DNA from: Aldrovandia affinis | Taxonomy: Eukaryota > Chordata > Actinopteri > Notacanthiformes > Halosauridae | Assembly (NCBI GenBank): GCA_029706075.1 | Contig: JAINUG010000136.1 | Span: 650,501 to 714,500, forward strand | Length of the DNA: 64,000 nucleotides | Direction: 5' to 3' | Shown: positions 12,258 through 30,682 of the stretch, piece by piece | How the letters are laid out: each line of letters opens with the position of its first letter | How positions within the stretch are numbered: the first letter of the stretch is position 1 | Notes under the pieces: generated by a model | Told to the model about the DNA's origin: nothing | Seen by the model: the letters and a program-made list of their open reading frames with translations, nothing else | Databases searched by the model: none | Position numbers and translations under genes: made by a program

Positions 12258-12620
12258 TTTTTATTTAAATAAATAAATAAAAATTCACTACACATCTTTT
12301 GTGGGTCCCCTCCCCCTCCCTAGAACACACACCATCAACGCTTCTGAGCAGTCGCGCGAGATCTTTAATACGTCATCCATAGACAACCATTTGGGACTCC
12401 CGCGAGAACTCTTCCACTCAACTGCGAAACCAAAAAATTCTCATCCGAAAGCATCCCCGGAATCCCCCGCCTACAAACTGTAAATTTATACTCGTCGATT
12501 GGCTGTAAAGAGTGACATTTCTGTGTTTTGTTTTACCATTGGTTATTGAACACATAGTCTGTCAGTATTGAGCAGCTCTTGGTTGGTGGAATAAAACCCC
12601 CCAGGTCACAATAAAAGTGT
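12258..12620 (-). promoter_or_regulatory. Probable mecp2 promoter and 5' UTR region
   Basis: The region immediately upstream of the mecp2 start codon has a cluster of CpGs in otherwise CpG-poor sequence. Two decamers one base off TCTCGCGAGA lie at 12,352-12,361 (tcgcgcgaga) and 12,398-12,407 (tcccgcgaga), with a CRE-like 'cgtcat' between them at 12,371. Two inverted CCAAT boxes (ATTGG) lie at 12,498-12,502 and 12,538-12,542. No TATA box is evident. The exact transcription start cannot be read. Confidence 0.6.
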
Positions 12621-13899
12621 CCTGTCTGTAAAGCTAGTTAGCTTTAGTCTGGATTTCCCCCCGATAGCCCAACTCAGTTGACTATGATTGGCGTAGATAT
12701 GTTATAGTTACCGCCTAATAATCGAGTAAAATCCAGTGATTTAATTCAGATGTAATTCAAATTCATATTGTTCAGAATTTTTTAAAAATCGAAATGATGA
12801 GGAAAGACAACTAAATGTATTTTGCTCACACAAAAATACTACTTTATGTCCCTGTCCAACAGGTTAATTTGTCAAAAACAAATACAAAGCTATATTTTAA
12901 TGTAAGAACTCCAGATTCTATGGTTATCTTCATTGTCAACCTGGTACAAGTGGAAAGACACTGATGAGAAACCATCTACTCAGTTATATGTCCAGAAAAG
13001 GTCATTATTTCAAATCTTGCATCAGAATTTAATTTAATTAGTCATTAACATGCACCCTCCCATAACATTATGACATAACATATATATGGATATAATTGGT
13101 TTGTTTAATTGCAATTTACCTTCATCAAATGACATTGAACAAACAGTGTTCCAATGAAAATAAATGAGCAATATGTGTGGATGTTATTGGTTCAGTAGAC
13201 ATTATAGGGTGGCATAATATTGTGTGCAGGAAGCATTTTACTACTGGAGGCTGTAAATAAACAAAAACATGCATGGATAGGTTTTAAACTGCCATCCTCT
13301 CCACATAGTGCTCCACGACCACACCTGTCTTTGAATGTATTTTAATGAACTGAGAATATTGCTGTTTACTTTATAATATTCTCTAATCACAATACTCAGT
13401 GATTAGCCTATGCTGTACATGTCATGTTTGGGGCATTTAAACCAATCAGAGAATACTGTGCGTTGTGTTTGAGGAGCAATAGGATCCATATTTATTTTCA
13501 CATTAACAGAGGATAAACTGTTCAGCTTGTTTCATGTAATACCCACTCTTGGTTGTAAGCTCTTTGGCCTTCTATATTGTCGAAATGTCTGCTCTGAATC
13601 CTCTGGATGACAGGAAAACACCACACAAAGTGACCTCTTGATCAAAGGTTTACGGGGTAAGCATACAGTCTGGGACACAGCCGTTACTTATGCCCTCACA
13701 ACTGTCTACACCACTGTTACCAAATACCAGGTTAAGCCTAATAAGTAGGAAAGCCTGCTCTGTTGTACCAACTAAAACATCCTCTGTGGCATTTTACCAA
13801 AACTGAAAAAAATACACTAAAATAACATTGTTGCAGGTTATAAATATATTTTAAAAGATGGTATGATCCTTAGAAATGTGTAATCTATTTATTTATGTG

Positions 13900-14345
13900 A
13901 CTGCATGTCCCAGAAGTCTGTTTTAAGAGCAGGGGACAGGCCGCTTTTAGTTTTTATGCCCCTAAACTTTGGAACGCACTCCCACAGTATATGAGAGACC
14001 CTCCCTTAGTTCCAGTTTATAAAACTCAGCTCAATACATATTTTTTAGGATAGCACTTAGTTGAGCTGCTTTTATTTATTATTTCATTTACTTATTTAAT
14101 TGATAATTTCACCGTTTTGAATCTGCTTTTACTAATATTTTGTAGGGGCTGCATTCATGTATTATTTATTATATTGGTACATCTCCCTGTTTCTTTTATG
14201 TATAGCTCCATGGTTTTAATTCTACAAACTGATTTGTGTTTTGTTCTTGTTTTGTTTCTATTTTACTATGTCTGTAAAGTGTTTTGTGCTACTTTACTGT
14301 GTGCAAGGTGCTATACAAATAAAGTTACTATTAAAGTTATTATAA
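13900..14345 (+). mobile_element. LINE (L2/Rex-like) 3' remnant
   Basis: The sequence around 13,950-14,050 reads as the C-terminus of a non-LTR reverse transcriptase ORF (a 'LWNALPQYMRDPP' type motif, then Val-Pro-Val-Tyr-Lys-Thr-Gln-Leu). It is followed by a long AT-rich 3' region ending in the common teleost LINE tail 'gtgctatacaaataaagtt'. No intact ORF remains. The 202-codon ORF from 14,117 lies in this tail and is not a gene. Confidence 0.75.
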
Positions 14346-14429
14346 AAATGGTTGTTCTGAATAGGAAAAAAATCAGGTATTTATTTCTTATTTTTCGTTA
14401 CCTTCTCCCTTGGTCAACCGCAGAGAGAG

Positions 14430-14502
14430 GTGGTCCAAGGTTCATTTTGTCTTTAGCTGTTCATTTTTTTGTAAGCAGGATTCATTTTGTCTTTAGCTGT
14501 TC
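14430..14502. repeat. Short tandem duplication (22-bp unit)
   Basis: 'ttcattttgtctttagctgt' plus two bases occurs at about 14,441 and again at about 14,480, separated by 'atttttttgtaagcagga'. It is a local duplication of no obvious function. Confidence 0.7.
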
Positions 14503-14847
14503 CTTAGATTTTCTTAATAAATTTGAGGTGAGTATTATTTTAGCCTGCAACTATATATTAACTATAAGGGTGTGTAGATTGGGTTCATTGCAATCAACAT
14601 CATGTGTTCATACTTTCACTGTTGACAACTCTAATGCAACTCCATTTTTTATTAATTTATTTATATGGACTATTGAATTAATCCATAAAATGTTACACAA
14701 TGTGGCACCGTTTCCAAAGGCATAACCACAATTGAAAGTCAATTGAATGCATAATGAATATATGAATGATCAAACAAATCAGTGATTTGTTTGAGAAGCA
14801 TGATTGACACTCACCCTTCATAGTGTTATGAACATATCCTTGTTAAG

Positions 14848-15358
14848 ATGACAGTACTCCCAATTCTGGACTATGGCGACATCATCTACAGGACGGCTTC
14901 AGAAACGGCCCTCAAGAAACTTGACACTCTCCATCACGCCGCTATCCGCTTTGCCACCAACGCACCCTTCCACACTCACCACTGTAAACTCTACGATCTG
15001 GTAGACTGGCCCTCCCTCAAAACCCGGTGATCCCTCCACTGGCATCACTTTATATACATAACAATACTAGGCAAGACACCACGCTACCTCACTTATCTCC
15101 TCCATGTAGCCTACAATGCACATAACACTAGGTCAAGTGAGTACATCAAGCTTTCCATCCCCAGCTCAGCCAGATACAGAACTGACTTTGGCCACACCTC
15201 CTTCCGCTTTGCAGCAGCAAACGACAGGAACACTCGCCAAAGCACCCTTAAACTCGCAACTTTGACATCACTTTCCATCTTCAAGCAGAAACTCAATCAA
15301 TTCTTTGTTGACTGCTGTACCTGCTGATTAGCTCCGGATCTCACGCACACACACACAC

Positions 15359-15398
<40 letters not shown>

Positions 15399-15815
15399 CC
15401 CCCCTCTACAGTTTAGTAGTAGTGTAGTACCTCCCAGCCCTCTCTTCGCATTCCAGCCTTCCACTGCTTCCCCATGACTTAGTTACGTGCCCCATATGAT
15501 CAATGGATTCCTGCTTTTGTACATTCTGTGTATATTTGTACATATGCTGTTACTTGTTTATATGTTTATTCGTTGTTGTTGGTTTTTTTGTTGTTGTTGT
15601 TGCTAGACTATGACAAAGTAGCTATTCTTACCTGGCCCTTCTTGGCCAGGTCATGAGAGTCTAAATTGACCCTGTAGGTGTGAGTGTGTGAGTGAATGGT
15701 GTATGTACCCAGGTATGTACCCAGGCCGCCATTGTAAATAAGAACTTGTTCTTAATGGCTTGCCTGGTTAAATAAAGGTTAAATATATAAAGGTTAAATA
15801 AAATAAAATAAATAG
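14848..15815 (+). pseudogene. LINE (L2-like) reverse transcriptase C-terminal fragment with 3' tail
   Basis: One reading frame runs from 14,848 to the stop at 15,325-15,327, with an in-frame TGA at 15,028. The translation has the conserved 'PILDYGDIIY', 'KKLDTLHHAAIRF' and 'LGKTPRYLTYLL' segments of non-LTR reverse transcriptase C-termini. The 3' untranslated part includes a (CA)n array (15,343-15,396) and ends in the teleost LINE tail 'aataagaacttgttcttaa' ... 'ggttaaataaa' repeats. It is a dead, 5'-truncated copy. Confidence 0.85.
15343..15396. repeat. (CA)n microsatellite
   Basis: About 54 bp of CA repeats with single G interruptions, inside the LINE 3' region. Confidence 0.95.
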
Positions 15816-18700
15816 TGGGAAAATATATTTCCATATTTGGTTTCATTATTAATATTGTTGGCTGGATAGTCATTTTCAACTAAGAGATGTCTTATCTTTT
15901 ATCTCTCTAAACTTTTATCTTCCACCGATCCCCACAGTTTGTGTTCTAACACATACTCTTCAGGCTATATACTGATAATATCAAGGCCAATATGAGGACA
16001 GACACATACTTGATGTAAGCTTGCATAACTACATAGGTGTGATTATGTTATTTTGGTTTACTTATAGAGCAAATAAGCCAGGGTTGAGTTGTTGGTGATT
16101 TTGTTCCTTGGTGGGGTTATTCATTTATTCAACTGAATGCAGATAAAACAAAATACATTATAAATGATTTCAGAAGAATAATAACCACAAAAAGGGCACA
16201 AAGGGAGAAATAAGTCTATATAGTCAAAAATACTTATAGACAGCTCTGATCGTGAGTTCAGGTTTGAAGGAAACACAGACACTGTTTGCAAGAAAGTTCA
16301 ATGACAGGTATTTTCCCTCTGAAATCTTAAATTCAATGATGTAATTTATGATTACTTTTCATCAATCTTGTAGAGTCTGTTTGAGTTTTCTCAGTGAACT
16401 ATGAACTGTCTGGCATCCATATCAAAAACATACAGATTCAATCAAATTGTAAAATCTTTGCCCAAAGATCACTGGAAAAGAACAAACATTGCCCAACTAT
16501 GGAGAAAAGAATGCATAAAGGCCCAGCTATTCTTAACAGTACATGTTCTGTATATCAGGAATTATAAATATTGCCAAAACAACTTCACAGAATTCCTGAA
16601 GTAACTGCCTGAAGCACTCATTTCAAACTCTTTTCATCTCTTATTCTTCAACCAGAATAAGGCATTACAAATATAATTTGTTGCCTATACTAAGCACTAA
16701 TAGTACATTCCACTATGTAAGAAAGTACTTTTTATTTTAGAATTAGTATTTAATCTAGTGTTAGAAATATTGAAAAAAAGATATGTTGTATGTGGGTAGT
16801 ACTATGCTGTAATGATGGAAAACAATGAGCAAAAACAACGACACCTGTACCCTATATTTCATCTCTATTCAAATGCATCTTTCTTTTTCATATTATTGTA
16901 ATGTATGCATTGTGTATTGTGTAATATGTTTTTAATTGGTTACAAATGGCTTGTCTCCTGTATTTTAGTATGATATATGTTATGTGATTTTAATGCAAGA
17001 CTGTGCTTGCGAATCAGATTCCCCATTGTGACATTAAAGGTCTATTGGATTCAACTGAATGGAAATATACCAGATAGAATGTGGCCTGATGATGGTGGAT
17101 AGGTATTTTGGGGGTAATGTAATAGGCCATTTCTCTTCAAGCTCTGTAAATTCAGTTGGAATGATCACACAGGCCCAATGACCAAGTTTGAGAAGCCCTG
17201 GTTTAATAAACTGAATCTTGTGCCATCTAGTGTTAACTGCTCATATTGCATCTAATAATTTGTATTTACGTATAATTTAAAAAACAAAATACGCTCATCA
17301 ATCAACTCTTTTTTATACAGTCATGTATGCAAAATAAAGAAAACAAACTTTGGCTGGCAAACATTAGGGGCAATGTTGACTCAAAAGTATTAATTAAGAT
17401 AAATTGTTTTAATATGTGAATCAGATTATATAATGTGCTTGATGAATATAATGAGCCATCCAGATGATTTTAACATCAGTAAATATGTGCAGCATTGGTC
17501 ATCCCAGGTCTCTCTTGAAAAAATATACATTTAAATCTCAATCATTTAAATCAATCAATCTATGTTTTCAGCAATGAGGAAAATTGTGTTGTTTTGATTA
17601 GCTTGTATCCATTTCACCATGTAGAAGTGTTTTCAAGCCATTCATCAAGAATTTGATTAGCACAATTTGATTTAAGCCCTCAAAGATGAATGAACAATAG
17701 AAGGTAAAAACCCCAAGGCACTCCTTTTAAAATGTTTTAAAAGCCTTTATTCTTAAGGTGGCTATCATCAGCACATTTCAGCACTTGCCTTCATTAGGGT
17801 GTTTTTAAATGACAGGAAGAACAGAATACATCTGTGGCTAAACCAACTTTAAAAAATTACAATTAAGAATCAAAACAATGAATCAATTATTTAAGACTAC
17901 AGGTTAGGAATCAATACCACCAATAGACATCAAATGCACCAAAAAGCAAGGCATAAATATTCACAGAAACGGGGTATAATTCAAGTCATCATCAAGCCCT
18001 GGAAATAACAAAGTAAATTGAGACAGAGGCACAATTAATCAATTAAGTCTAGAGACATCTCTGCTCTTTGTGATTCAAATAACAACAGAATTCATCCACA
18101 TGAATCACAGCAGGGCTGGCCAGAAATTCTCCCACATTTCCCCCCAAAACTGTGGGTTTCCTTTCTTGGGTAAATGGGGCCCAGATCCACTGAGCTTTAT
18201 ACTATGTGGATTGGCTAAATTGGTACGCTTAGTAAATAGGTTGGTCGATTCAGATCATTTTAAGGTAAATTAATCAGCGCAGCATGTTTGTTTGACCCCA
18301 AACAAGCCCGATGTTGAGATGAAAAGCCACCTCTAAATTTGAGTGATGATTCCCTCCTATAGGCCACCAGAGCAATGTTCAACACGTGACATTGCAGGAA
18401 TATGCTTCCACGTATGATTAAAGATATAACATGAGGTCGCAACATTTCCACAAAGGAATGAGTCTATCTTGCCATTAGCCTACAGCACGGACTGTGTGTT
18501 TTAAAGTTAACACGATTTTAGGGGGAAATCCAGATGGCTTTTCAAGTCAGTGCGAAAATCAACCAATTTGGCTGAAAAAAAGACAGCTGGGAACACTGGT
18601 GGATACGTCTGGGTTAATCAAAGACCGGTGCGTGTTCTGTGCAAAGTGGCGCGTAGACGCTCTCATTAAATCAACGCACCATGTAGCCTCGAGGCTGTAG
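15816..18700. other. Intergenic AT-rich sequence
   Basis: No supported gene. At 17,700-17,830 there is a repeat-like segment containing 'cctttattcttaaggtggc' and 'catcagcacatttcagcact', of the kind found in dispersed teleost elements. Otherwise nothing is recognised. Confidence 0.5.
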
Positions 18701-18839
18701 TTATTATGGCCAATCAAGATTTGTGCGGGACGTTTCTATGACCTTTTCCCGTATTCTTTTCTCATGATTTCCTGTTTGTTGGAAGAAAAATATTTTTCCC
18801 CAAAGTTTTTTAATTAAAAAAATTTTTAAACTTTGATCG

Positions 18840-18897
18840 GAATCGTAATCTACACACACTGTAAACGTTTCTGTGATCATCACGTCCGAGACACGAA
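18840..18897 (+). other. bmb: bmb probable non-coding 5' exon (3' end)
   Basis: A strong donor (gaa|GTAAGTAA) at 18,898 precedes a good acceptor (tttctgtcatctacag) at 19,239. The bmb start codon lies one base after that acceptor, so a 5' UTR exon ending at 18,897 is likely. The start of this exon and the promoter are not resolved; sequence at 18,700-18,840 includes a CCAAT motif (18,710) and an A/T-rich stretch. Confidence 0.55.
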
Positions 18898-19240
18898 GTA
18901 AGTAACAAAAAGAGAATTATTATAATAAGAAATACATTTTTGGCTTTATAAGGAAATATTGTCAACATGCCCTTTGTCATAGCTTGGTTGTTGAATAAAG
19001 TAAAATAAAATGGTACATTTGAGAAGATTATTTTAGGTAATAATATTTGTATTTATTAGGAACTTGTATAGGCGCTGCAGTAACAATGAATTTAGTGCTA
19101 TTTCACTCTTCAGTTCATGCTGTCAAAGCTACATGAAGCCTATAAAAATAGTATCATTGTATGGTAATCCGCTTTATTTTACTTGAAACAATCCAATTCA
19201 AATGTTTCTCTATCGTTACCTTGTTTCTGTCATCTACAGC

Positions 19241-25216
<5,976 letters not shown>

Positions 25217-25629
25217 GGCCTCGCTCCTGGAGAGAGACAACCGAGAACTGGCAGCTCACCTCAGCCATCATACCTCCTCATGTCGGGGTAGTGGATGGAC
25301 ACAATCTGACACCTTTCAGACCTTTTAAAAAATAATAATAAGAATAATTTGGACTGCGTTTGTTTGGAAGGTAAGCATACTCTATACAGTGAGGAGAATG
25401 CATACTCACACCACTGGATTCAACATGCATCTCATTTTAAGCTGTTCTTAGAATTTTACTGGATCAGGTTTGCTCAGCTATGTGTACCTTTTGTGTGCAA
25501 TGAGCAAGTTGTTGTTAATATACCTTTTATTAAAACGAAATTATTGATACACCGGCGCCTGCACTTGCATGTTGTTTTTAATCTAATCGATGGTATTTTT
25601 GTTTCTTTATTTTCATGCCAGTATACATA

Positions 25630-25635
25630 AATAAA
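25630..25635 (+). terminator. Candidate bmb polyadenylation signal
   Basis: AATAAA in 'cataaataaatattt', about 410 bp after the bmb stop codon, followed by a T-rich region. It is the first good canonical hexamer downstream of the last exon; the cleavage site itself cannot be read. Confidence 0.5.
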
Positions 25636-26368
25636 TATTTACGGTACTTACTTTTTAAAGTAAATCTGTGTCCGATGTGTCATTTATATCAGTATGCATT
25701 TCATATCAGCTCGTATAACTGTGGAGATGTAAATATATTTCTAAACATAATCTACCCTTGGTGTAGCTCTAAGGAATTATGATTACAGACGGTGCTATAC
25801 TATTATTTGGTTAAGACTGAAAAGTACCCACCCTCCAAAACAGAAGACATTACTGCAGCAATTGGCATAATATTTGTGCCTGACTTAATGTAAAATAAAA
25901 ATATGAGTCTAGAGTTGGAAGATGGCTATTTAAATGAGTTAAGCTATATTTGCCATGTGGATTTAAGAGCCTCAGTTACTACTTTAAATCTCTTTTACCA
26001 CCCTCCAGCAAGTAATATCTCTGCAAATAATCTAAAATCAGGATTACATACATTATAAAACTGAATTAAATCATTCACATGAGAACAATTACAATATGTT
26101 TAATTTACTTAACCTCAAGTGCTGCTCCTCTGGAAATAGTCCCTAATAATGAAAACGGTATAACGAACTTGAGTTTCCCATGAATTCTTTGGGAGGACTG
26201 ACACCTGCTGGTTAGGCACCAGTAATACTACTTAACCTTAAAATCGTGAGAAAAATTATGAATATACTGAGCAAAGACAATAATATGGGTTTATTCTAAA
26301 ATATATGAAACCTTCATCAGTGCTAAATAAGTCGCACAATAATCAAACATCTACTATACTAGATAGCA

Positions 26369-26566
26369 AGTGATGGGTGAATGAGGTATGGTGACACCAA
26401 AAATGGGTGGAGCTATCATATGCTACCAGTAACTCACTGATTTGAACCAATCATTGTGCTCTTTTGTGAAGGGGAATACCCTTTTAATTGGTTCAAACAA
26501 GCCAGTGATTGACAGCAAATTGTAACTCCACCTATTTTGTGTCAGATACCTCATTCACCCACCACT
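26369..26566 (+). mobile_element. Foldback MITE, family M1, copy 2 (downstream of bmb)
   Basis: This 198-bp element has roughly 80-bp imperfect terminal inverted repeats. The left arm begins 'agtgatgggtgaatgaggta' and runs to 'ctgatttgaaccaat'. The right arm is its reverse complement, from 'attggttcaaacaagcc' to 'tacctcattcacccaccact'. The arms flank a short loop. No clear target-site duplication is visible. It is the same family as 21,228-21,401. Confidence 0.85.
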
Positions 26567-26920
26567 ACTGTTAGCTGTAAATAGGGTCTATTTTGCCCAA
26601 TAGATAGGAGGAAACAATACAACTAAATCAATATGGTCAATTAAAGTAATAATTAAACTAATTATAGTAATCATTATTTAGTAATTAATTTACTAAAGTG
26701 ATTGTTCAAGATTGTGATGGAATGATATCATTGTATGGTGGTTTTCTTGTAAATACGTTTTTGGTCATAGGCACATGCAAAATCTACACCTCATAATGGT
26801 TTGGGAAAAAAAACATTTATTTTTTAAATTTTTTCAGAGAGATTTGAGAATCCACTCCATGTCATAATTGTACCTAATCTTCACAAGAGCTATGGCAATG
26901 TATTTCACTTCACTTTTCAG

Positions 26921-27142
26921 GCCCTATATTTCCATCCTGTCCGATTGTCTGCAATGTCCTCCTCCGGTGGAGGGAGAGGGCAGACAGCGTGCGTGTGCCA
27001 CTCTCTTCAGCGCTCTCTCTGCAGTCCGTCAGCTGAGCAGTGCTGTCCTTACATTGGAAGGCTACACTTGGCTGCACAACTGGCTTCAAGCAGCCTGCAG
27101 GCACATTTCAGGCATCTGCCAACTCAAGCCCCCCTCCTCTAG
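26921..27142 (+). other. Possible orphan exon (weak)
   Basis: A 222-bp segment (74 codons, phase-neutral) lies between a good acceptor (cttcacttttcag) and a donor (ctctag|GTGACA). It is open in the frame reading PYISILSDCLQCPPPVEGEG and on to YTWLHNWLQAACRHI, and is more GC-rich than its flanks. Other frames are also open. No protein family is recognised and no neighbouring exon joins to it. It may be repeat-derived or chance. Confidence 0.25.
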
Positions 27143-27149
27143 GTGACAC

Positions 27150-28045
27150 TACAGTGTGCCTAAAAAAAATAACAAAAATAAAAAAATAAAAAAATTAAAA
27201 AAATACAGTCATTATTTGCTGTCTGTGCAGGCCTGCAAGCTACAGTTGCCAGACTGTCATGGCCAGGGTTTGACTCAAGACCACGGGGTGTGTGTCGCCA
27301 CACTTGAGAATGAATACTTTAGTAGGACGGACCCTGCTGCCTGCCTGACCCCCAGCTACCTTTACTATTACGAGTTTATTATTTTTAGTTTGCTGGACAC
27401 ATCCACTTTCAAACGTATTAATACATTTACAGCGGGTAGTTGTCTTGAAATGCACTGTCAGCTGGTGTCTTGCCAAAGGGCCTGGGGCAGCATCATTGGG
27501 ACACACTCTTATTTGTCCTTCACAGCTGCGTTGAGGTCGGAGAGAACCAATCAGTCATATTGATCTCAATTCCGCCCACGTAAACCTATGGTCGATTGCA
27601 TAATCATTTTCGAACGCATGTAATTGCGGCTGGATGATGTAATTTGCATAATCATGCAAATCGGCACTATTAATAAAGAAGAAATTGTCCGTAGGTGTCT
27701 TTAATTAATATTTTCCAATCCAGAAACAGCAGCTCACCATTCTAAGCACAAGTGAAACAAGCACCTTAAACAAATGTGTATATATATATATACACAGTAT
27801 CTCATTGATGGTACAGCCCTCACTGCCAAGAAAGCAACCCCTGTTTAAATGTGTCAGTCATCAAGTAATTAAGAGGACTGAAACTGCTGGAGGAGGGAAA
27901 GCAGGTCATTGTGTAGCTTTTGAAGAGCCTGAAGCAATAGTTTTCATAGTCATGAAAAAAAGTATAGTTCAGTGGGAAGATATCTCTTTTTTAAAAAGAC
28001 CCTAGAATTTAGATCATTTTTCATCATTACAAGACCAACGATCAC
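27150..28045. other. Intergenic sequence downstream of bmb
   Basis: No supported gene. It contains an A-rich stretch (27,165-27,205) and a small (TA)n (27,778-27,793). Nothing else is recognised. Confidence 0.5.
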
Positions 28046-28049
28046 ATAG

Positions 28050-28245
28050 TGGCTCCTGAGTGGCTCAGTGTATTGAAGTGCTCTCCACAAGTCCCATAGC
28101 CTAGACATCACAGGTTTTATTCTGGGCTATGCTGTTAGTCTACTATGACCCAGAGTCCACAGTGGCAAGACACAATTGGCACCTATGTGAGTGCTACACA
28201 GTGGTGGTGGTTAAGTTGAGTTTCCCCATTCACTGTAAAGCATTT
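28050..28245 (+). mobile_element. SINE-like element, family B, copy 1
   Basis: It reads 'gtggctcctgagtggctcag', then 'tccacaagtcccatagcc', 'ctgggctatg', 'ctatgaccc.gagtccacag', 'caagacacaattggc'. The same ordered blocks occur at 56,035-56,220. The beginning looks tRNA-like (A-box style 'gagtggctcagtgta'). Confidence 0.7.
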
Positions 28246-28899
28246 TGGCTTCCTTGAAATCAATAGTCCAATAAATAAATAAATCAATGTTGGTGGACTT
28301 TGCCATTTGAGGAGGATGATAAAGTAAAACTTTTCTGTAAATTTACCCAGGTAGCTGAAAAAATAGAAAATCACATGCCCCAGGTGAAAATGGCAGACAC
28401 ATCCCTTCTGGGTGGCTAAAACTGCGCTACAGAAAGGGATGGATGAACAAATATTCCTAATGCCATTCTCATGTATTTATATAAAATTCTATGCAAACAT
28501 ATCACTAGAACAAGGTGTCAGGGCTGCCCTATATACTGACAGATACGTTTCCAGAGTGCTACTGGTAAAGGTGGGACTGACTCCAATAGAATGTAAACAG
28601 TTGCAGGAAATTCCAGTGAATAGGACCAGTTGATTGGCCTGTCTTCCCTACTAAAATTTAAAAAACAGATGTATGGGAAAGTAAGAAAGTTCTCACCATA
28701 TTTGCTTATTTCAAAGGTTCTCCTTTATCGGCATCTGTAACAATCTGGGTCAAATAGAATGAGTCCATGATCCATTCACATGAGCCGCAATATGTTTTTC
28801 TCCTCCATCCGTCCGTCCATCCATCCCCTCTCGTTGCAGCAACCTCCAATTATAAGCATTTTAATTGTGGAGAATACATTTTCAACCAATGACGGTTAT

Positions 28900-30519
28900 A
28901 GACACGCGCACAAAAAAAAATGTGTAGCCTATCTTTGGTTTCAGAGACCAGCAGCTGCATACCGTTCTTAAGAGAGAAATTAGAATCTTTTCAACGTTTT
29001 TCAAAGGATCAGATTTCATGCACAAACCCTTGAAGGGAAAAAAACCTCCAAATGAGAAACAGACTTTGGGGGAAAAAGGGAGATGGCGGAGGAGGGGGCA
29101 GAGACTCGGTTTCGGATGTCGACGAACTAACGCACACAGGAGCAGGGAAAATAGAGCGGAGGGGAGGGGGAGTTGAGTTTAACACACGCAGGAATTGCAG
29201 TTTGACGGTGTCGTCAAAGTTTCACACAAAGAATGGATAAGCGGTCGGATGAGAATGGAGACGGACTGAAATGGGACTAAGTCAATGGGGAGGAAATTCC
29301 GAAATCGAATCAAATCAAGAGGGATAAAGCGCGAACTATTTTTAACAAGTTAACGCACAGATGGAGAATTTTGAGTTCGACGTGAAGTCTGAATTGGATT
29401 TGGACAGAAGCAGCTGAGTTTGCATATTTTGGGTAACGTTTTGGAGAGGAAACAGGGAGAAGAACTGGAGCCAGGTCGAAAACCTAAAGCTGCCGTTTTA
29501 CGTTAATGTAGAAGTCCGGTCAACTTTTACCTGTGGAATTGATTACTTTGTTTCCCATAAATATCTGCATGACTTTTATATCCAAGCAATTTGTTAACGA
29601 ATCTTGGATTTCGTTGCAAGAAGTCATACGAGTCGCATTTCATAGGAGGGGACTTGAGACGCACTTTCAAGCTGTGCATCGGGATGACAAATCTAAACCG
29701 GGGTTCTTTTAAGGAGCATATTCAACCGCTGGCGAGGTCATTCTGTGTGAGCTTTTGTTTCCAGCAAAAGTTTGAAACACAGTTCCCTCCAAAACCTTTT
29801 CGCATTTTAAGAATGGAATGAAGATGTTGGAATTGGTTAGACGCGTATCTTATTTCACGATTTTGTATTTAGACGTGGATTGAAATTAAAGTTGGCCACA
29901 TTCATTGGCTAAATGCCTTATTAACACGATGGGAAACCCCGGCTATGTCTAGTCTTTATTTATATCTATGAATTGAGCCGGAATCAATGTAAACATTCTT
30001 GGAGGCGCCTACCTGGGTGATCAGACTATAAATTGTAGACGTAGCCTGCCTATCGCCATTGATACAGAGCTTGAAAGCAATATTGTTTACTTGTGGCCTT
30101 TATCTGTTAAACAAACGCATCATATACATTGGGCAATAATAAACAATCATTAATGTAATACTCCCGATTCGATTGCCACAGTGACTGGACTGATTTTAAG
30201 TTATTTGATGGCGTTTTACATTTCGTTTGGAGGTTTTGATGGGATATTCAGTCGTGGAGTACAGCAAGAGTGTATACTGGCAGGAGGCTGCAGTTTGGGG
30301 GGAAGGCTGTTCTTTACATCTCGCAGCCCAAAACGGGCCGACGAAGCTAATAAAGTGACTACTACCAGGACAGGCAGCTCCAGCGGGCGGCCGGTGGTTG
30401 ACCACGTCGAAGAGCAGCTTTTGGGGGGATTCGTCGCTGAACCTGGAATCTAATCTTGTATCAATTTCTTCCACACGGAGATATCCAAATATATTATATA
30501 CCTGTGTAACTGTCCAGGT
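28900..30519 (+). promoter_or_regulatory. Probable promoter / 5' UTR of candidate first exon A
   Basis: This locally purine-rich and CpG-containing stretch (for example 29,050-29,240) contrasts with its AT-rich neighbours. It is followed by the candidate start codon at 30,520. A possible acceptor (ctgtgtaactgtccag) sits just before the ATG, so the coding exon could be the second exon with a spliced 5' UTR. The small ORFs here look like 5' UTR chance ORFs. Confidence 0.4.
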
Positions 30520-30682
30520 ATGCAGCTGAACCGACCAAAGAGCGCTTTAATCAGCTTTAGCCCGCCGCTGTCGCCCTCGGAGACACAGAATTCATTCTCC
30601 AGCCAGTTCAAAACAATGCGGTTCTCTTACCACATCAGCAGCGGCTTGCCGAGTCCTCAGCCGGCTCTACGAAGGAGAATAG
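30520..30682 (+). CDS. Candidate first coding exon A, unidentified protein
   Basis: ATG at 30,520 opens 54 codons plus one base up to a strong donor (aatag|GTGAGT). The peptide starts MQLNRPKSALISFSPPLSPS and continues with QFKTMRFSYHISSGLPSPQP, ending LRRRI. It is basic, Ser/Pro-rich and lacks a signal peptide, which suits a cytoplasmic protein's disordered N-terminus. I do not recognise the family. The phase-1 donor is the same phase as that of candidate exon B at 58,484-58,541, so both could splice to one shared downstream exon. No such exon is evident before the end of the window. Support: coding-like composition, donor quality and an upstream promoter-like zone. Confidence 0.5.

Noticed and set aside
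14117-14725. 202-codon plus-strand ORF
   Set aside because: It starts in and runs beyond a LINE 3' AT-rich tail, has no domain, and its Phe/Leu/Ile-rich composition reflects T-rich DNA.
19202-19240. Upstream in-frame ATG for bmb (13 codons earlier)
   Set aside because: It lies in what reads as the intron's pyrimidine-rich acceptor region (ttgtttctgtcatctacag); the ATG at 19,241 begins a proper signal peptide.
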